Assembly (NCBI GenBank): GCA_016859345.1
Contig: CM029128.1
Coordinates: forward strand, 18,272,104 to 18,336,103
Source of the DNA: Istiophorus platypterus
Lineage: Eukaryota; Chordata; Actinopteri; Istiophoriformes; Istiophoridae
Direction: 5' to 3'
DNA: 64,000 bases
The position numbers and the translations under genes were made by a program. The notes under the pieces are model-generated. The model was not told where the DNA came from. It worked only from the letters and a program-made list of their open reading frames with translations, and made no database searches. Positions 12,801 to 27,800 of the stretch are shown here, one piece after another (the first letter of the stretch is position 1; every line of letters starts with the position of its first letter).

Positions 12801-15800
12801 CAAAAGTTTTTTTTTTCCCTTCAAGCTTTTTTTTTTTTTTTTTTTTTTAGTTCAGCCGGTTCCCCTGGATCGCTTTCCTTTTTATCTCTGTCTCCCGTTT
12901 TCAAACAAAATCGGCCAAGCTCAAATCAAGCAGGTAAAAAGGCAGCATGGTGTCTGAGGTAGGGAAAAGTAGCTGGCTTGACCTTTCTTATGCCCCGATC
13001 ACAGGCAGAGAAAGTCCTCCAGTTCAGCCAGGAGACTAACTTAACTGCCCTGCTGCTAGAGGCGAAAGAGCTGGAGGCCCGGGTCATCATTCTGTCCGCC
13101 AGGTGAGATTTTTACAGTGATCACAAATACATTTCACTCACATTTTCAGAAGGTATCATATTTACCTGAAGCCCACTTAAACATACCAGTATTGATGAAT
13201 TTTCGGATACACATTATGAGAAATATAAATAACTTAGGTTAAAAACAAAACTAAACTAAACTAAAGATGATAACTTTGACTGTGAAAGTGATACCTAAAC
13301 TTAATTCTTCTTAACTCAGAACTGGATGTTAATGCTCAGCATTTAAGTGCTTTAAATTATGTTCATGTATTTCAGGCTGGATTTTAGAAAGATGTAGAGG
13401 ACAAAAGTAGAACCTTAAATATGTATGTGATACATCAAACAAAGTCCATTTTTGTAACTAAACTAATCAAGGCAAAAATGCATTGGAAAATTAGGTCTCA
13501 ATAGACAAAAACCTTCTAAACACATTTCGGATCATTAATGAAATGTAAAGTAGTAATAAATTGAACAGCAAGTATGCCCCAATCCAAAATACAAGGACAT
13601 TGTACATATTACACCTCTTACATGGTTGCATTATTACAGTATACATGTGTGACAGTAGGGCCTCCAGAACGATGACAATAAAGCTGGACATTGAACCTGG
13701 ATTCACTAAAAAAAAATCTTACACTTTCATTCAGCACATTCTGATGTGAAAAACAATCTCTTGTCTATTTTCAACATGGTAAAACTCCAGTGAGGAAGAC
13801 GCTGCTGCAGTGTACAAGGCTGCCCGCTTCCTCAACATGACGGGCTCGGGCTACGTCTGGCTGGTGGGCGAGCGGGAGATGTCGGGTAAAGCCCTGAGCG
13901 AGGCGCCAGACGGTACGTTCATCCGGCAGAGATGAGTGGGAATACGATGAGTTAACCCCAGTTTGCTCAGAGGCCCGATCATAACGCATACAGGATTAGA
14001 GAGATTAACTGCTGCACGAGAGATGCATTATATGATTAACTGTATAATGGTTTGTTGTGTGTTGAGCATTTAACCATTGAAGCATTTGGTGCTTAAAGGT
14101 GCCCACACTTGTTTTTTTATTTTAAATGTGTGTATCCTGGAATACCTCAGAGGTAAATTCATTGTGCTCTTCTGCTATTTTAATACCCTGGTTTCTAATG
14201 AATTATGAGGGGAGACTTTTGCAACAGGTAACTGATAGAATGGTAAGATAAAACAGCCTTTTTATCTCTTTGCTTCTGGGTTGTTTTTTTTTTAAGTCTT
14301 TCATAATATTTTATCACTTTCTGGTCACAAACGTTGAGCGTCTTTCCCCCAGGCACTCTAACACATCCAACCCCAGAGTTTGTGTTTTTGTTGGGGTTTT
14401 TTTTTGGCCTATCCGTGTCCTATCTCATTCACCTCCACTGCAGCTTCTGCCGGGAGCCTGCAAGACTGATGGACCTGGTTGCAATCAGAAAACTTTGCTG
14501 AAGTTGGATTGCTGCTTGATTTAAGTTTAGGTCTTCTGGTATTTTTGTTTATACCTGACACAGATAATTATTTGCTTGTGCTGACTGACCAAGCCTTAGC
14601 CGGTAGGATCACAAAAAAGATCCAACTTCAAGGGACCCTTTACACATGCTGTAAAAAGGTCATCAGTGGCAACATCAGAAAAATGATCCAGTTATTTCTG
14701 TTACCTCGTCTCATAGTAAATCACAAGATGTGGGAATTTGTTAAGTCTTCCTCCAAGAGACTATTAGGGCAACAAAGATGGATCATGCAACTGATGGAAC
14801 CATCCTTTATGCAGGATGTCTAAACTGGAGGCCCTATAAGTTTTTTCTCCACTTTTTGCATTGCAAAAGGATCCAGGGAGGCCAAATTTTGTTCAGGTCA
14901 GTGACTGTCTCTGTTGTCGGCCCGGTCTCAGGTCTGATCGGCCTCCAGCTCATCAACGGGAAGAATGAGTCAGCCCATATCAATGACGCGGTGGCTGTGG
15001 TGGCTCAGTCCATCCAGGAGCTCTTTGAGAAGGAAAACATTACAGAGCCCCCGAGAGGATGTGTGGGCAACACCAACATTTGGAAAACGGGGCCCCTTTT
15101 TAAACGGTAAGATTAGATACAGAAAAGCTGATTTCAAATTAGGTCGGTTCAGTTTCTAATTGGTTGAGCAGTGAATTGGGAGCCCTGTACTGAATGATAA
15201 GCAATTAAATGCACCATTTCTCTCCTAATGGATGACACGCGATAACATGCATGAACACATGTGCGCTCATTCACACGTATAATCGTTCCCGTTTGCTTGC
15301 CACAGCGTGCTGATGTCATCTAAATACCCAGAGGGCCTCACAGGACGCGTGGAATTCAATGACGACGGCGACAGGAAGTACGCCCACTACAGTATACTCA
15401 ACTACCAGAAGACTCGACTCATTCAAGTCGGCATATACAATGGAACACAGGTAAGGTTAGAGGCAGAGGCCGCTCTGTGAGGCGATTCTATAGGAATTAG
15501 AGAGAAGCTCTTGCCCTTCTTTAAATCCTTTGAGTAGGTTGTACTGTAGCCACTCGATGAACATAGTCATCCATTTTTTAAAACTCATACTGGATATGTA
15601 GACCCAGTTTTCTATCTATAGAACAATGCACTTAATGTAGGACAACTCCACATTCCTCAGTTTGAGCAAAAAAACCTCTCTCAAATTCACGTAAAGCTAC
15701 CACCATGCAGTCTGTCAGACAGAATGAGGGGGATTTGAAATACTAAATCCTGTTATGTTGCTATGATAGATTTGAATAGACAGTAAAGATAAGTTACCAT

Positions 15801-18800
15801 TTAACCATTGAAATGACTGTAGACTTCTGAAATTACTAGCTGATTTTTGCTAAGATAACCTGTAGCACCCTGGAAAATCTGGTTTATGCTTTGCCCTAAA
15901 CCATGCAATTATTTCTGCTGGTGGATCGTCCACTCTGAACTGTATTCAGCTCTACCCAGAGGTACTGCAACCTACAGTACACCATGAGCTTGAGGTATAA
16001 AATATGGATGAAGAGAAAATGTATGATATTATAACTGATGACTGTACAAAGCTGTACAAGCCGTAGTTTTAATTTGTTTCACTACACTATGAAAATTAGA
16101 AAGCAGATCCCAAGATTTTAGTTCCTGTTTTGAAACAGCAATAAGTGAACAAAAGACACAACCACACTATCATTATAGACAGAAAAAAAGAAAAAAATAC
16201 AGCTAAAAATGTATTCTTTGAAAACTGGTATGCTGAAGAGTTCATTCTTGACATCAAAACTGGTCATCACAAGAAGGTGCTTTGGTAAAGGTTATATCAT
16301 GGACCATGTGATAGGATTTCTTTTGTCAAATTATATTCAATTTGTTGCTAATGGTGGTTATTAAATGCGCCGACTACGCACAGAGAATAGTAAAGCCTGC
16401 GAGGTACAGCACCTCAGTTCCCTTGTGATAGGTGCGAGGATAACAAGTTCCTGAACCCCTCAGGTAGTATAGATAAGTCAGAGGTCAATGCAATAAATGA
16501 AACAGCCGCTGAGCCATGGTTATATAAAGCTGACTCATTAGTGATGCTCACCCACAGTGTTGAAGCCTCATCAGCAGCATGCCTTCTGTCAGCACTGGCC
16601 TATAATACTCTCTATGTGTGTGGCGTCCCTGCAGGTGGTAATGAACAATCAGCGGAAGATCATCTGGCCCGGAGGGGAGACTGAGAAACCACAGGGCTTC
16701 CAGATGTCCACTCGATTAAAGGTAGGCCGCCTTCACTTCGCTGCTGCGATGTGACATTCATGTCTACACAGATCGAGCACGGACCTGGGCTGATATACTC
16801 ATGTTGGACAGTGCGTTAACGTTTGTTTCTCAGAAGGGAGTGAAGTTAATCTCAGTTCATAAAGGCGGCAGTGATATATTTGCTATGACTTTTATCTCCT
16901 CAGATTTCTCATGGGCCTGGAAAAAAACCTCTCATCTGTATCCTTGTCAGTTATTTTTATATTCATCTGTTTGTCCTTGTGTGTCCATGGGTATCCAGGA
17001 AGTTTGGGTATTTGTGAATCTGCTGGGATTTTTCCAGGTATTTTTTCCCTCCTGCTGCGGCGCTCTGAAGTCCCTCTGGATCACTCTGATCCAGCTCTAA
17101 CTACGTGATAAACAGCTTTCTGTCCCATCTGTTGTAGATAGTGACGATACACCAGGAGCCATTTGTGTATGTGAAACCCACTCTGCCTGATGGAACATGC
17201 AAGGAGGAAATGACATTAAATGGAGTCTTAATTAAAAAGGTTATCTGCACTGGGCCCAATGAGACCATCCCAGGTAACACATCAGGGACGTTTATATTAT
17301 CACTGTGCTTTTTTGCACTCGCCAAACACCCACTGGAGATGCATACATATATATGCAGTAGGTATCTATATATGTATGCATGTAGCTGAGTGTGCCATTC
17401 AGAATGAGTGATCGCTGGGATGCTGGGACATGCTTGGTCTGTATGCTGTGTGCTGTGTGACTGTGTGTATTGTCTGCAGTTCACTGTCTCACGCATTTCC
17501 TGTGTTCAGTCTACCTGCGCCGCCTTTGGAATAAAAAAAAAAAAAAAAAAAAAAAAAAACCTCTAACATATTTCCTCCTGAATGATTGTAACTTGCAACC
17601 ATTTCTGGTTTTTATTACAGGTCGCCCAATTGTTCCCCAGTGTTGTTATGGATTCTGTATTGATCTCCTAATCAAGCTGGCTATGACCATGAACTTTACC
17701 TATGAGGTGCACCTGGTGGCTGATGGGAAATTCGGAACTCAGGAGCGGGTCAGTTTAACATTAACAGCCATATTTTTCATATTTTTTTCCATGAGGCACA
17801 GGTTTCACATAATATGTCCCTTTCACTACTTTACATAATTTGAATATTTTTGATCCTTTTATTTTACTCAACTGAAAGTTTTGATCTCACTAACTAGTGA
17901 TAATCAGAGAGCAGAACGTCCTTCTCTCGCACCTTTGCCTCATCCCTTTGCAAAATAATCAAGTTTAACTTACTAACACTGCCTTTATTCACAAAAGATA
18001 AGATTATTCAACAGCAGTTTGCTATCCTATCTTTACAACACAGTAACTTTTAGTGAACAGTTTGCTAGCACATACATATATATGTATATATATATTACGT
18101 GGAGATACCTTGTTAGCCACTGCTGTGCATTGCAGCGGAACTTCAACATGGCCACCATTTGTGTACAGGGAAGCCATATATATATATATATATAAATATA
18201 TAGATATACACGCATTTTTATCGACACACTTAGATTGCATTATTCAGATTGAGCTAATAGTGTGAGATCTCACATTGCCAGCATTGATTACAACTGTACA
18301 CATAGTGTTGGGCATACAGTTTAATTACATATCCAGGCCATGTTATAATGCCATGGTATCATTTAGGGGCAATGCCACTAACGTGAAGCCTACCAGGACG
18401 ATCTCTGGAGATGACTGTGTAGACTATATTTTCATATAGTCACGGAAGACAAGAAAGGAAAAGAGGAAAAACGGGACATGTTCACCTCAAAAATCTGCAT
18501 GGTTTGAACTGTTTTTCTTGTGGAAACATCCATCTCTAACCCCCAAAAAAAGCTTGTTTTGTAGGCAAATCATGAGCAAAATATTCTGCACTTTTGGTGC
18601 TCTATAGTGCTTCGTTTTCTAAACTAAAGAAAACAGCAGTCTCTCTCTCTTATGTAAGGCAGAGACAGTTTCAAAGATGTGGAGCACGACGAACCCCACT
18701 AGGCTTAACCCAAATTCTCAAAGCCTGGAAACATGTGGTGGGCTAGACGGCAGCAGGTTGACAGCTGATTTTCATGTGAACACCTCCCTCCAGGTGAACA

Positions 18801-21800
18801 ACAGTAACAAGAAAGAGTGGAATGGCATGATGGGAGAGCTCCTGGGGGGCCTGGCTGACATGATTGTAGCCCCGCTGACTATAAACAACGAACGAGCCCA
18901 GTATATCGAGTTCTCCAAACCCTTTAAATATCAAGGCCTCACCATCCTCGTTAAAAAGGTTAGTAGTCGGATTTGTGCTCTATGACGTCAAACAACCACT
19001 GGGGAGTTACATGTGTTGCTCCATTGTGTAACCAGTTACGCACTCAGGCAATTTTCATCCCTAGTTCATCTACCCTTTCACGCATCCAAAATACAGACAT
19101 GTTGTTTTATACCTTGTTTTCTACAGCACAAACACAAAGCAACACAGTGAAAAAAAGGATGAGAAAGTAAATTAGAAAATCACAGATACTAACCTTATCA
19201 TTTTACAGTAGATGGACAGCAGAGTTTGTCACATATGTAAAAGGTAATGGAGTGAGTAATGCCACTAGTTCATGACAACACAAAGATACACGCATACGTT
19301 TCATTCATCTGAAAATAGTTCAGGAGTTGGACGTGAATCTACATGCAGCCGCAATGGTTTCTGCTTTATCATTTCCTCTCATTAAAGGATCACAGCGATG
19401 TGGGTGAATTTTATAGCCAATTGAAGAATATTAAAATTTACTTAAAATAAGGACATAAGCTTGGAAACTGACTAGTATTTTCCTTTATGTTTGTCTATGA
19501 TACGCAAACACAAGGTAATCAAAGCTGTTCATTATCAATCAATAACCAACTGCGCTGTGTGTTTTCAGGAAATTCCTCGCAGTACACTGGACTCGTTCAT
19601 GCAGCCGTTCCAGAGCACACTGTGGCTGCTGGTGGGTCTATCGGTGCATGTGGTGGCGGTGATGCTTTACCTACTAGACCGGTTCAGGTACAAGGGGGAC
19701 CTGTGTGTGCCCATGTGTTTGTGTTTATGTGTATTCATGACTGAATCAGTGTGCAGGAAAATGTGCGTAGATACACTCCTGAGCGCTGCGGATCTTCCCT
19801 CAGTGTGGACACGAAGGCGGACGGAGGGGAAGATTGGCTCCAACCATCCCACCGCTCTGTCCCCGTGCCACCGTCTTTGTCTGCTTTCTTTCCGTGGACT
19901 TTGCTTCCCTCTTGCTTTGCTTGCTCATGTTTAGTTCCCTTCCCTGCCTGGGGTTGCCAGGGTTTTTCCTTCTGAAGGTTCTCAGCGATTTCTCATTTTA
20001 TCTCCTGCAACCCTCCCAATTTCTCCACTCTAGCCCGTTTGGAAGATTTAAAGTAAACAGTGAAGAAGAAGAAGAAGATGCCCTCACCCTGTCTTCTGCC
20101 ATGTGGTTCTCCTGGGGAGTGTTGCTGAACTCTGGAATAGGAGAAGGTGAGAAAAACCCAATACGAAAAAGAGTAATTAATGAAAATTTGCAGATCATCC
20201 CCTACTGAGCTCCTTTTTTCACAGAACACTGTAGTGTTGTTGAGTAGTTTGATCTTTACACAGCTTTGCATATGCAAAAAGAACAACATCAAGGTGGTTG
20301 TGGCTCCAGGTGCTGCCTGATTGTGATTTAATTCCTTTTAGATCACATTTTGTAAAGACAGGCTCTGATGCAGTTTCGCTTTAAACAGTTTGTACCTGTT
20401 GCTTTTCCTTGTTTCGTTTGTCTTCGAGCGATTTCTTCTCATGTCTGATATTTTTAGTGGGGTTTTATTTGGTAAGTTCTTTAGCTCTATGTTGTGTTGT
20501 AAAATCTGTGGAATTTTAATAATTGAGTAGTAAAGATAATAACTTATAACTGCAACATATAGAACGCGTTCATAATCCTTTTCATTATTACTCGTAGTAG
20601 TAGTTGTAACAGTAGTAGTAATAACAGTTGCAGGTTTAGCAATTCTGAGCGGCAGAACTGTTGGAGGAATCCGGCTAACTACTTCTACATTACTAATCCG
20701 AATTGAGATAGAAAATGACTGAGGTTAAGACTTGAACTCACCACACAGGTGCGCGCAGCTTCTCAGCGAGAATCCTGGGTATGGTGTGGGCCGGCTTTGC
20801 CATGATCATTGTGGCTTCTTATACTGCCAATCTGGCTGCCTTCCTGGTGTTGGACCGACCTGAGGAGCGCATCACCGGCATCAATGACCCAAGGGTGTGT
20901 AGAGTATGGTGTTACAACCATGCTCACGGAAAAACATGTATTTTATTTATATGAATCTAAAATTATAAAAATGATAAATCAGCGTAACCATTACTTGACA
21001 ATATTGTGCTTGTCTCCCTTTGCAGCTGAGAAACCCATCAGACAAGTTCATCTACGCCACGGTGAAGCAAAGCTCTGTGGACATATACTTCCGGCGACAG
21101 GTGGAGCTTAGCACCATGTACCGCCACATGGAGAAGCACAACTATGAGAGTGCCGCCGAGGCCATCCAGGCCGTGCGTGACAAGTGAGTCTCGGCCAGGC
21201 CGGGCCGACCAGAGCACGTGTCGGCCGGCTGCTCGACCCGTCAGGCACACAGACCAGGGCCAGTCCAGTCATTTTGGGGCGGGGGGGACATGGACCTCCG
21301 GATCAGGCGGAAGCGGCAGGACTTACTGCGGCGTTCCCTCTGATCCAGGCCCATCGCCCAGCTGAGACAGACATCCAGGGACAGCAGCAGGTGTGGACGT
21401 GTCAACAGCGCTGGCACCAGTGTGCGGTTGAGCTAACGATGAGTCGAAGAGCACCCTTTTTCAGGTTGTACCCAGACGAACAACTTTGAGATGGGGGAAT
21501 CCAATGGGGGAGGCGCCCTCACCCATCTGGCATTGGATTTCATTTGGGCCATAAGCAACGGTAGAGATTGCTGGTAAACGCTGAATGACACACACGATGT
21601 GGTGTGCGAGAGAGAGAGGGGTGGGAGCCGTAAATGTGTATGTAAATCATTGTACTGTTGCACCGTAACCCCCTCCTTCCCCTCCTCCTCCTCCCTCCTT
21701 CCTCCTCCTCCTCCTCCCTCCCCTCCCCCACAGCAAGCTGCATGCTTTCATCTGGGACTCTGCGGTGCTGGAGTTTGAAGCCTCGCAGAAGTGCGACCTG

Positions 21801-24800
21801 GTGACCACGGGAGAGCTGTTTTTCCGTTCGGGCTTTGGCATAGGCATGCGCAAGGACAGCCCCTGGAAACAGAATGTGTCCCTGGCCATTCTCAGGTCTG
21901 TCCCAGCCGAAGCTGCATTACTCGTATGACTTTTTTTTTTCTTATCAATATGATTTCATGGTCACATACTGACCACTTAGAGCCACCCGATACATTGCCT
22001 TTTGTCACATCTTCTCTCTCTGTATCTCCCCTCTCCTGCCCTCTCTTGTCTGTTGCCACTGCCAAGTTTATGTCTGGTTGTCACTACACCTGTCCAGCTG
22101 TCTGTGGTTCATTTGTGTTGCTATCTGGGAGTAAGCGGCTCGGATATTCCGTCATTGCGGCGTGTATTTACATTGTCACCTCTCTCCCCACCACCCCCAA
22201 CCCCCTGCAGTTCTCATGAGAACGGCTTCATGGAAGACCTAGATAAAACCTGGGTGAGATACCAGGAGTGTGACTCAAGGAGCAATGCCCCAGCCACACT
22301 CACCTTTGAAAACATGGCAGGTATGGTCCTTATGGCGTAGAGAAAGCGTTAAAAAGTGATTGGACAAAAACTGCAGTGATCAGGTACTGTAGCCCTTTTT
22401 TGTCCAATACCTTTATAAAATCGTTGTTTTAGTGTCGGCGTGGGTGCTCTGTGGAAGTGTGCCGTACAGTATCTTGTGCTGTGGCTTTGTGCGGTTGTGG
22501 TCTTCTACATTGTGTGGTTCGCAGCCACCGTCGTCAGTAGGAGCTGGTTGAAAAGAGAGGGGTGACCACTGGGCATGACGGGCAAACCCTGCATTCATGC
22601 TCAGTGGGGGCAGCGGAGTTGTAGACCAACAGCTCACCTACCTCTACCTCTGCTCTGTTTCTGCTCTTCTGTCCCTTTCCAAAAGGGGTCTTCATGCTGG
22701 TGGCTGGAGGCATAGCAGCAGGGATCTTCCTCATCTTCATCGAAATCGCCTACAAGCGCCATAAAGACGCCCGCAGGAAGCAGATGCAGCTGGCCTTTGC
22801 GGCCGTCAATGTTTGGAGGAAGAACCTGCAGGTAGGAATGATCCCCTCTGCCCGCTCACACCCAGGGTGGAAGGGACGAAACTGGGGTGCAAGAGAGTCA
22901 GCAAGACCCTCGCAGGTTTCGATTTCTGTCTCTCAGCTCCTCCGGGAGCTTTTCGTTCTCAGCAGTGGTGGCCAGACCGTTAGTTCACCCTATGAGAAAC
23001 CGTGATCTCTGATGTCTTCATGTACTGTAAGTGGCCACCCTGTAGGTCCTCAGAATCCTGAGAGGCCAACGGCGCCCGTGTCTCTTGTGTGTGCCTACAG
23101 GACAGTAAGGAGGCCTCTGGAAGTCAAGCCGTGGCCGGGACCCCCTCATTAGTATGTAACTAACTAGCAGGGCCATTTCCACCTCCATGTTACCTGTTGC
23201 TGTTAGAATAACAATAAGATAATTAGCCTTTTAACCCTCTAACATGTTGGACCTACAATTTTAAACTTCACCTTCCATGTCCATGGCATGAACTAGTAGT
23301 TCTAAGCTGCTGCAGTGCTTATACACTTCAAAAGGTCAGATGATGTGGACATGAAAAGCCAATGAAAGGAAACTAATGGCCTGCCAGACACATCAAAAAA
23401 CAATAACAACAGGGATTAATGTATGCGTGTTGCACTTTGATTGTATCATCACTTGCAGCCATACTAACAGTGGCCAGGGGCTAACAATACAAATAGAGCA
23501 TAAAGACTAAAGATCAATGCCCTGGCACAATCACACAGCAATGACTCTCCCGGTAGTGTCAGCATAAATGCAAAGTGTCATGCTACAGTGCACAATATGT
23601 CTCCTTATCCAGCATAGTGTCCATACATAAATGCAGACAGCAAATAAGAGTGTAAAGCGTGCATGCTAGAGGCTTCACACAACACAATGGCTGTCGAAGC
23701 AGGCATCAATTTTAAGGGTCAGTTCTCCCAAAAGTATATATTTTTCTTCTTGTTCTGGTATTTAGCCATACAGATAGTTTTGGTTTCCGTGCTTCTAGTC
23801 TGGCATATCTACATATGTAATTTCTGCTACCAAACCAATAAAATGGAGGCGAATGTAATTTCATTCGTGTTTCAAAGCCATCTGCATCGTGAGTTACCAC
23901 CAGTGAATGAGATTTTTTTTTTTCTTTTAATTTGAGTGAACTGACCCTTTTAACCTCAATCAAGCAATACAGTTCTCCACTCAGCCGATGAAGAACATGA
24001 TTTGCCCCTGTGCTCCACTGAAATTAATGTGGCTGTGAAGCGTTGGAGCATTGGAGCGCACCCCCCCCACCCCCTCCTCCCCCACACACTGTCCTTTCCT
24101 TTATTCGCTATGGTTTCACTCCCTGATTGGATAGCTCGGAGGGCCCGGCAATTGACAGCCAATCACACTATGAGCCTGTGATATGGCCCTGGCAGGCTGT
24201 CTGCTGCCTCTTTGTTTGCCTGGAACCAAACTCAGTGTTTTGCCCTGCTGTTTGTATTCAGCAGGGCTGGAGGAAGGTACAGTATAAAATCCCAAGTGCC
24301 TGTCAGCAAATCAATGTCCTTCTGAGAGTATCTGCCTTTGACCTGACTATTGTATGTAACCGTCGTGAGTGTCCTCATATGGATGTACATTCTCTAGGTG
24401 CATACAGCAGGCAAATGCATGCGGGGGGGAGGGGGGGGGGGGGGGGGGGGGTTACTGAGAAAGGAGAGGGACACACTAAACTGCCCATAGACCAACACGT
24501 TTCAGATCCATGTTAGCAATGATCACGTTGATTTCTCTGCACCGCTGAACAAAGACAGCTCATGCATGCTCATCTTGCTCATCGACCGTCACTGTGGTCC
24601 CTAGAGCTAAACAAAAGGACGCACACAATCTTCACTGCTCTAACTATAACCGCTGTAATGGGGTCTCATGAAAAGAGCACAGAGGGAGCCCACAGAGTCG
24701 AACTAATACAATTTGTTCTGATCTGCGTGAATGTTATTCAGGATTTTATTCATACTGTTTGGATGCACTGATTTGATTACTCACCGTGATCTAATTTTCA

Positions 24801-27800
24801 CGAAGTAAAAATGACAACTTGGTTGCGTAGGACACAAACTCAACACGGTGGAAACTACAAGTTCACAGTTTATGTGGCCTCCTCCTTCCTTAGTACAGCA
24901 AGCACTGAAACTTGGAGTCCCATTGTTGGCATCATTTTGACTGCTTGCACATGTGTTTGAATGTAATTATGTGCTTATACTGCCTCAGGTTGGTGTATTA
25001 TGCAAAGCACTGTGTAGTACTGTGAACCCACACACCTTTCAACACAATGATGTAATCCCAGCGAACGTGCACTTCTGACTAACCGAAATCTGTTCACATA
25101 GTACGCCCATTATCTCTACATGCTGTTAATGCTCAAAGGCCATCAAAATATAAATTAATTAACCAACATACGAAATAAAGATGCATACATTTTTAGAATT
25201 GCCTGCCCAAGACGGTCAAGTTTTAAGGAACCATAGCTATAGAGGTGTGGAGTGGGGAGACCTATGTAATCTCAGTTAGTACGTATTTATTTTAGGTAGG
25301 AGTATTTAGCTGCCTTATTCAGTCTCTATGATATGAATCTATAATTTATGCCATGCAAAGCATTATATGTAATGGTTAGTCTTTTACAAGAGATTTTTAA
25401 TAATTTAATAATTCAATGTTTAATAATTAAGCATTTTTCAGCCGTAGCAGCCTTTTGTTTTCACCAGTAAAGTTTTAAAAACAAACCATCCAGCGCAAAA
25501 GGCTGAACGACACAGTTAACAACTACATAGTAAACATAATGGTGCAGTTAGCAGCTTAAGAGACTAAAAACAGAGATTAAAGAGAGTTAATATCGGACTC
25601 AGATTCATCATGTCAACAGAAACACAACTCTGTATCATTTCTAACGCTGCTCTGTATCTGCTGAACATTTAGAAAGGCAAGTGTTTGCCAACTAAAACAC
25701 CACATTAAATTAAAAGCTGATAATATATTAGTTTTTGAGTTCTTAACATGTTTCTGCTGCTCCCAAGTGGCCAAAAAACAGCTAATGTAAATTTTAAAAG
25801 TTATGACAGTAATCTTACTTGGTCGCATGAACATTACTAGCATGGCTAAAGTCTGAACCAAATGCAATCAACCTAACACAGAGGTACACACAAGATTATG
25901 CTGTTTTAAAAAGCTGTGCTTTATCACAGAGACCCTGCTAAAGCCTACAGTCCTGTCATGTTGGAATAAAATCTGGAACTTTACCTGATGGTAACCAGGG
26001 TTAGTGAAGCTCTATAGCTGTTCCCTTTACAGGTAAAAGATTGCCTGTGATATTATAGATACCACATCTTACAAGTGCTATACACTATGCAGGAAATTAA
26101 TCTAAATTTGACAAAAATTAAAATACATGTTAAAACTGGAACCATTATATGATAACAATGCAGAATGTACTTTTTTCCCCAGAGTATAATTTCTATATAC
26201 CTCTCAACAATGATGTTAATGACAATATATCTATAATGAGTTAATATTGACCAGTAGTATAGGTTGAACTCTTGTATGAACTACAGTATATAGTTTCATT
26301 ATATATATTTTTTAACTTACTCATGTCCTTTGTTTTCATGTACTTGTTTTCCATATATAAACCACTCTCTAAAATTACAGCATTCAGATTTCTATCGCTA
26401 TATGTTCAACTGAATGTCAGTGATTTATCTTAGTTATCTTATCTTATCACTGTTGCTTGTCAGGCTTTGGGCATTCCCTTTTAAAGCAGATGTTATTCAG
26501 AGGTGCACTATCTGTAAAAGACTGAAACCGGTGTCAGTTTTGGATGAAAACAAAGTGTCAGAGACCCTGTTCCTTGATGACGATAATGATGATGTATAAT
26601 GACAAAGCCCTGTGGGGGCTCCCTTGTTTCCAGCGCGAAACAGGTGGCTTCTGTACACTGTGCAAGTCCCATGCCATACTTCATCCGATGGTCCAGCATG
26701 CCCTGCATGGCCGGGACTGTGCACACGCAGCACCTCATCAGGGCTCAGAGCGGCCAGACTGCAGATCCTGCTGTCTCAGAAGTATAAGAAACGGGGGCTA
26801 GTCAAGATTAAAAGAAGAGAACCGACGTCACTCGGGCATTGATTTTTTCCTGAACCAAGACGAAAACAGTTATAGGCACTTGTTACGCAAACTGACTTTC
26901 ACCATTTACTAACTTGAGATGTCATCTTCCAACAGGAAAATCATTTTCTTCGCTATAATCTGCACTAGAAAACAAACGATGTTGTGCACCAATCACTCCT
27001 CTGCCAGTTTCCATCTATACTCCACGTCAGCTAATGCCTGCTCTCCACTTGATATTCTGTTGGTTGGCGGGGTGATGGGTGGTACAAATGGAGCCCGAAA
27101 GAGCCTTGTCATGTGACCTGATGAAAAAGAATGTACTGCGGGGGCCAGTGCTGGCCAGGGTTGATTTATCATGCTATTTGTTTTGTGTTTACTTATTCTA
27201 TGTTTCCCCCTTTATTCCTTCCCTCCATCCATCAAACATTTTGGCATGTTTGAAATTCACACCACACTGCCCCGCCCCCCCGAAGGGCTTCCCTCCAGGA
27301 AACCACTCACTCATCCTCCACTGACACTTTACCAAGATTCATCTTAGAGTGCTTTTTTTATTATTATTTGTAATAGCATCTTTATGCCTCAATCTTTTCC
27401 AGTCATGAAGTCAATAATAGAGAAATTGCAAATCTTTCCTTTTTTTGCACTTTAACTTGCAGTAAGAATATTTGTTTTGCAGCAACAGTCGGCAACCATT
27501 CCTTCTCAGACCTTTTTTTTCCTGCACTCCATTATTTTCCCCATTTTTCCATCCCATTCCCTTGTGTGTGGGGTGAATTTCCATTATACCGCTTTAAGGT
27601 ATAATGACTTTAAATGGGCTTCAATTACTGACTTTTGTCGCTGTTGTTTTCCCTCTTTGATATGCATTTTAGTGGCCTCTGATACCGTAGCTACTTGACC
27701 TTTTATACCTGCCTGGCTTTGGATGTGGACGTTTGCTTTGCTAGTTCTTTTTTTTTTTTTTTTTAGATATCCACCCTTTTTGGTTCCCCTGGCTTTTGCT

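Noticed and set aside
14270..14823. Overlapping open frames before grin1 exon 6
   Set aside because: They cross intron sequence, lack splice signals and do not resemble GluN1 or another protein.
24127..24516. 129-residue + strand open frame
   Set aside because: Ends in a poly-Gly run from the G homopolymer and has no recognisable motif.
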